Source: Crocinitomicaceae bacterium
Lineage (GTDB): Bacteria; Bacteroidota; Bacteroidia; Flavobacteriales_D; Sanyastnellaceae
Length of the DNA: 6,184 bases
Reading direction: 5' to 3'
Assembly: GCA_020848015.1 (NCBI GenBank)
Contig: JADLBA010000280.1
Coordinates: 1-6,184 of the forward strand
Made by a program: the position numbers and the translations under genes. Each line of letters starts with the position of its first letter. The stretch's first letter is position 1. The notes under the pieces were generated by a model, which was not told the origin of the DNA, ran no database searches, and worked only from the letters and a program-made list of their open reading frames with translations. This document shows positions 4,965 to 6,184 of this stretch, in pieces.

Positions 4965-5933
4965 GTGGAAAAATTCAATAATAAATACCGCATTTCTTCT
5001 GCGCGATTGCAGTCGTGGGATTATGGTAACAATGCTGCATATTTTATTACCATTTGTACCCAAAACAGGGAGCATTTTTTTGGTGAAATCGTTGAGTCAT
5101 TAAAATGCCCCATTCATTCAATGCAATTAAATGAAATCGGACAATTAGCAGAAAAATTTTGGCAGAAAATCCCTGAACATTTTCCATATATTGAATTAGG
5201 CAATTTTGTGGTAATGCCCAACCATATCCACGGGATATTGATTATAAATAAAATTACGGTCGGCAATAACGTTGTTGGTAATGGCGGTGATATTGAGAAT
5301 ATCGTGAATACCGTTGGGGACGTTGGGAACTTTGGGAACGTTGGGGACTTTGGGGACGTTGGGATCGTTGGGTACGTTGGGGACGTTGGGGACGTTGGGG
5401 ACGTTGGGAACGTTGGGGACGTTGGGAACGTAGAGACGTTGCAATGCAACGTCTCTACCACCATCCCCACCACCATCCCCACCACCATCCCCACCACCGG
5501 TAATCCCACCACCGGTAATCCCACCATCGGTAATCCCACCACCGGTAATCCCACCACCGGTAATCCCACCACCGGTAATCCCACCACCGGTAATACCACC
5601 ACCGGTAATCCCAACCACCGCGATATCACCATCCCCACCGCAAACGCAAACGCTAAAAACGAACAAATGGTTAAAATATCCCCAAAATCAGGGTCTATTT
5701 CAACTATAATACGGTCGTATAAATCTGTGGTAACAAAATATGCGCACAAAACGCATCCTGATTTTGCGTGGCAAACCCGATTTCACGACCACATCATTCG
5801 GGATGCTCGGTCATTTAATAATATTCAAAACTATATAATTAACAACCCTGCAAAATGGAAGGGAGATAAATTTTACATCAATGGAGGGCAATTGCTAAAG
5901 CAAAGTAGAAACCGTCCATTAACTGTGCAATAA
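4965..5933 (+). CDS. REP-associated tyrosine transposase (Y1/HUH, IS200-like) with a repeat-filled insertion
   Basis: Transposases of this family nick single-stranded DNA at REP-type hairpins through a tyrosine. The N-terminal part (1-96) has NKYRISSARLQSWDY, YFITICTQNREHFFGEI at 26-42 and MPNHIHG at 84-90 with the HUH pair H87/H89. The C-terminal part (about 233-322) has ISPKSGSISTIIRSYKS, WQTRFHDHIIRD and NYIINNPAKW at 289-298 with the probable catalytic Y290. Both halves are intact, so the enzyme may be active. Between them, residues about 97-232 are low-complexity repeats (VGD/VGN triplets, VETLQCNVST, TTIP, TTGNP), which lengthen a protein normally near 190 residues to 322. The start is GTG at 4965, since an in-frame TAG lies four bases upstream. 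No target-site duplications or ends could be identified, and no accessory transposition genes are present. The family call is firm; activity is unknown. Confidence 0.92.
   Translation: MEKFNNKYRISSARLQSWDYGNNAAYFITICTQNREHFFGEIVESLKCPIHSMQLNEIGQLAEKFWQKIPEHFPYIELGNFVVMPNHIHGILIINKITVGNNVVGNGGDIENIVNTVGDVGNFGNVGDFGDVGIVGYVGDVGDVGDVGNVGDVGNVETLQCNVSTTIPTTIPTTIPTTGNPTTGNPTIGNPTTGNPTTGNPTTGNPTTGNTTTGNPNHRDITIPTANANAKNEQMVKISPKSGSISTIIRSYKSVVTKYAHKTHPDFAWQTRFHDHIIRDARSFNNIQNYIINNPAKWKGDKFYINGGQLLKQSRNRPLTVQ
5313..5429 (+). repeat. Tandem array of thirteen 9-bp units (consensus GTTGGGGAC)
   Basis: Thirteen contiguous 9-bp units read GTTGGGGAC with changes mainly at positions 1, 7 and 8 (TTTGGGAAC, GTTGGGATC, GTTGGGTAC). 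Each codes for Val-Gly-Asp or a variant, residues 117-155 of the transposase. The most uniform copies are at the right (5376-5429), next to the palindrome, and the units become degenerate leftward, with likely decayed relatives back to about 5262. Every unit has a run of three or four G separated by five or six bases, which meets the simple G-quadruplex pattern on the coding strand. Confidence 0.97.
5430..5458. repeat. Perfect 29-bp REP-like palindrome inside the transposase gene
   Basis: The arms are GTAGAGACGTTGCA (5430-5443) and its exact reverse complement (5445-5458) around a single A at 5444. It is read through as VETLQCNVST, residues 156-165. From memory, palindromes with GTAGAGACG...CGTCTCTAC ends are abundant dispersed repeats in filamentous cyanobacteria and occur in Bacteroidota genomes, often near RAYT genes. 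It would form a strong hairpin in single-stranded DNA and in mRNA, and is a candidate substrate of the enzyme it interrupts. Confidence 0.95.
5457..5492 (+). repeat. Three 12-bp tandem units (ACCACCATCCCC)
   Basis: Three identical, contiguous copies encode TTIP each, beginning in the last two bases of the palindrome. A partial copy, ACCATCCCCACC, recurs at 5628-5639 beyond the 15-bp array, marking the outer edge of the repeat block. The units share their first six and last three bases with the 15-bp units, so the two arrays probably derive from each other. Confidence 0.95.
5493..5612 (+). repeat. Eight 15-bp tandem units (ACCACCGGTAATCCC)
   Basis: Eight contiguous units encode TTGNP each. 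Two depart from consensus by one base: unit 3 (5523-5537) has ATC for the second ACC, and unit 7 (5583-5597) ends in ACC. The near-identity points to recent expansion by slippage or unequal recombination. Each unit contains the palindrome ACCGGT. The coding strand is C-rich here, the reverse of the 9-bp array. The array lies wholly within the transposase frame. Confidence 0.97.
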
Positions 5934-5967
5934 AAGAACGTAGCACCATTGCGCTATCATTTTACGC

Positions 5968-5995
5968 ATTGGCAGTATTGCTGTGTTTTGCCAAT
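5968..5995 (+). terminator. Hairpin after the transposase, possible weak terminator
   Basis: ATTGGCA (5968-5974) and TGCCAAT (5989-5995) are perfect inverted arms around a 14-base loop, 34 bases past the transposase stop, followed by the T-rich ATTTATTTG. The stem is only seven pairs and the T stretch is interrupted, so termination is possible but weak. It could instead be part of the element's right end. Confidence 0.3.
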
Positions 5996-6080
5996 ATTTA
6001 TTTGAGTATAGGTTTTATCATCCTTGTTCAACAGAATTCCACTTTCGGAATTATCTCCCCCGGAAAATAGTGAGTAGTAG

Positions 6081-6184
6081 GTGCTGAAATTCCCCTGTTT
6101 ATTTTTTTACCCTACGCTGGCTGAATTGCTGCGTGACAAAATAGGTGCGATATTTTATGTAGCGAGCCGGCCAAAGTTTGACCA
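6081..6184 (+). CDS. Possible partial reading frame of unknown function at the right edge
   Basis: After an in-frame TAG at 6078-6080, a GTG at 6081 opens a frame that stays open to the window end, 34 codons. Its distal part reads PTLAELLRDKIGAIFYVASRPKFD, with a plausible amphipathic helix and protein-like composition. I do not recognise it. The hydrophobic start (VLKFPCLFFY) and the lack of an ATG make the start doubtful, and it may equally be a remnant of a broken gene or chance. Confidence 0.22.
   Translation, partial: MLKFPCLFFYPTLAELLRDKIGAIFYVASRPKFD

Larger units (their letters stand above)
5934..6184. other. Right-end region with hairpins and no confident gene
   Basis: Beyond the transposase stop no confident gene is visible in the remaining 251 bases. 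There is a hairpin at 5968-5995 and an inverted repeat AATTCC/GGAATT at 6035-6052 with a six-base loop and no T-run. On the minus strand a frame entering from the right edge ends at 6099 after 27 codons (VKLWPARYIKYR...); on the plus strand a frame opens near 6081. Only one, if either, can be real. Confidence 0.55.

Noticed and set aside
5313..5612. CRISPR array
   Set aside because: The units are directly adjacent without unique spacers, of three different lengths, and lie inside a coding frame.
5114..5749. Long minus-strand frames of 211 and 156 codons across the transposase repeats
   Set aside because: Repeats without stop codons in several frames keep them open; their products are only VGLPV, GGGIT or SPTFP repeats and lack any domain, while the plus frame carries the HUH and tyrosine motifs.
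6099..6182. C-terminal end of a minus-strand gene (27 codons to a stop at 6099)
   Set aside because: It is very short, unrecognised, and overlaps an equally plausible plus-strand frame; nothing decides for it.

Overview
The window looks like a chromosomal segment from a Bacteroidota bacterium, most likely of the Chitinophagales/Sphingobacteriales type. I infer this from gene content: a single-chain fused E1 alpha/beta 2-oxoacid dehydrogenase, a secreted DUF4412-like protein, a stand-alone PaaE-type ferredoxin and a Bacteroidota-style REP-associated transposase. Start codons lack clear Shine-Dalgarno sequences, and a TAnnTTTG-like box lies upstream of dapF. No rRNA, tRNA or CRISPR array was seen.

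Layout. On the minus strand, dapF (148-924) makes meso-diaminopimelate for lysine and peptidoglycan synthesis. Five bases after it, an unidentified secreted-protein frame starts and runs off the left edge (1-142). A 113-bp divergent region (925-1037) separates dapF from a plus-strand run of four genes. These are the fused E1 component (1038-3119), a DUF4412-like exported protein (3154-3810), a membrane-anchored thioredoxin with a CGPC site (3844-4329) and a 2Fe-2S ferredoxin like the C-terminal domain of PaaE (4343-4621). The gaps between them are 34, 33 and 13 bp, so they may be co-transcribed. The E1 enzyme is cytosolic; the next two products act in or beyond the inner membrane; the ferredoxin is cytosolic. 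No single pathway obviously unites them.

A 343-bp AT-rich gap (4622-4964) holds two hairpin-forming sequences, one a plausible terminator, and a doubtful 38-codon frame. It is followed by a Y1/HUH transposase of the RAYT (REP-associated tyrosine transposase) family (4965-5933). This gene is the standout. Between its HUH motif and its catalytic tyrosine lies an in-frame low-complexity block of about 400 bp. The block consists of 13 G-rich 9-bp units, a perfect 29-bp REP-like palindrome, three C-rich 12-bp units and eight 15-bp units. The enzyme family acts on REP-type hairpins, and here such a hairpin sits inside the transposase gene itself, at the point where base composition flips from G-rich to C-rich.

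The right end (5934-6184) has a hairpin just past the transposase and a possible partial reading frame running off the edge, with no confident gene.
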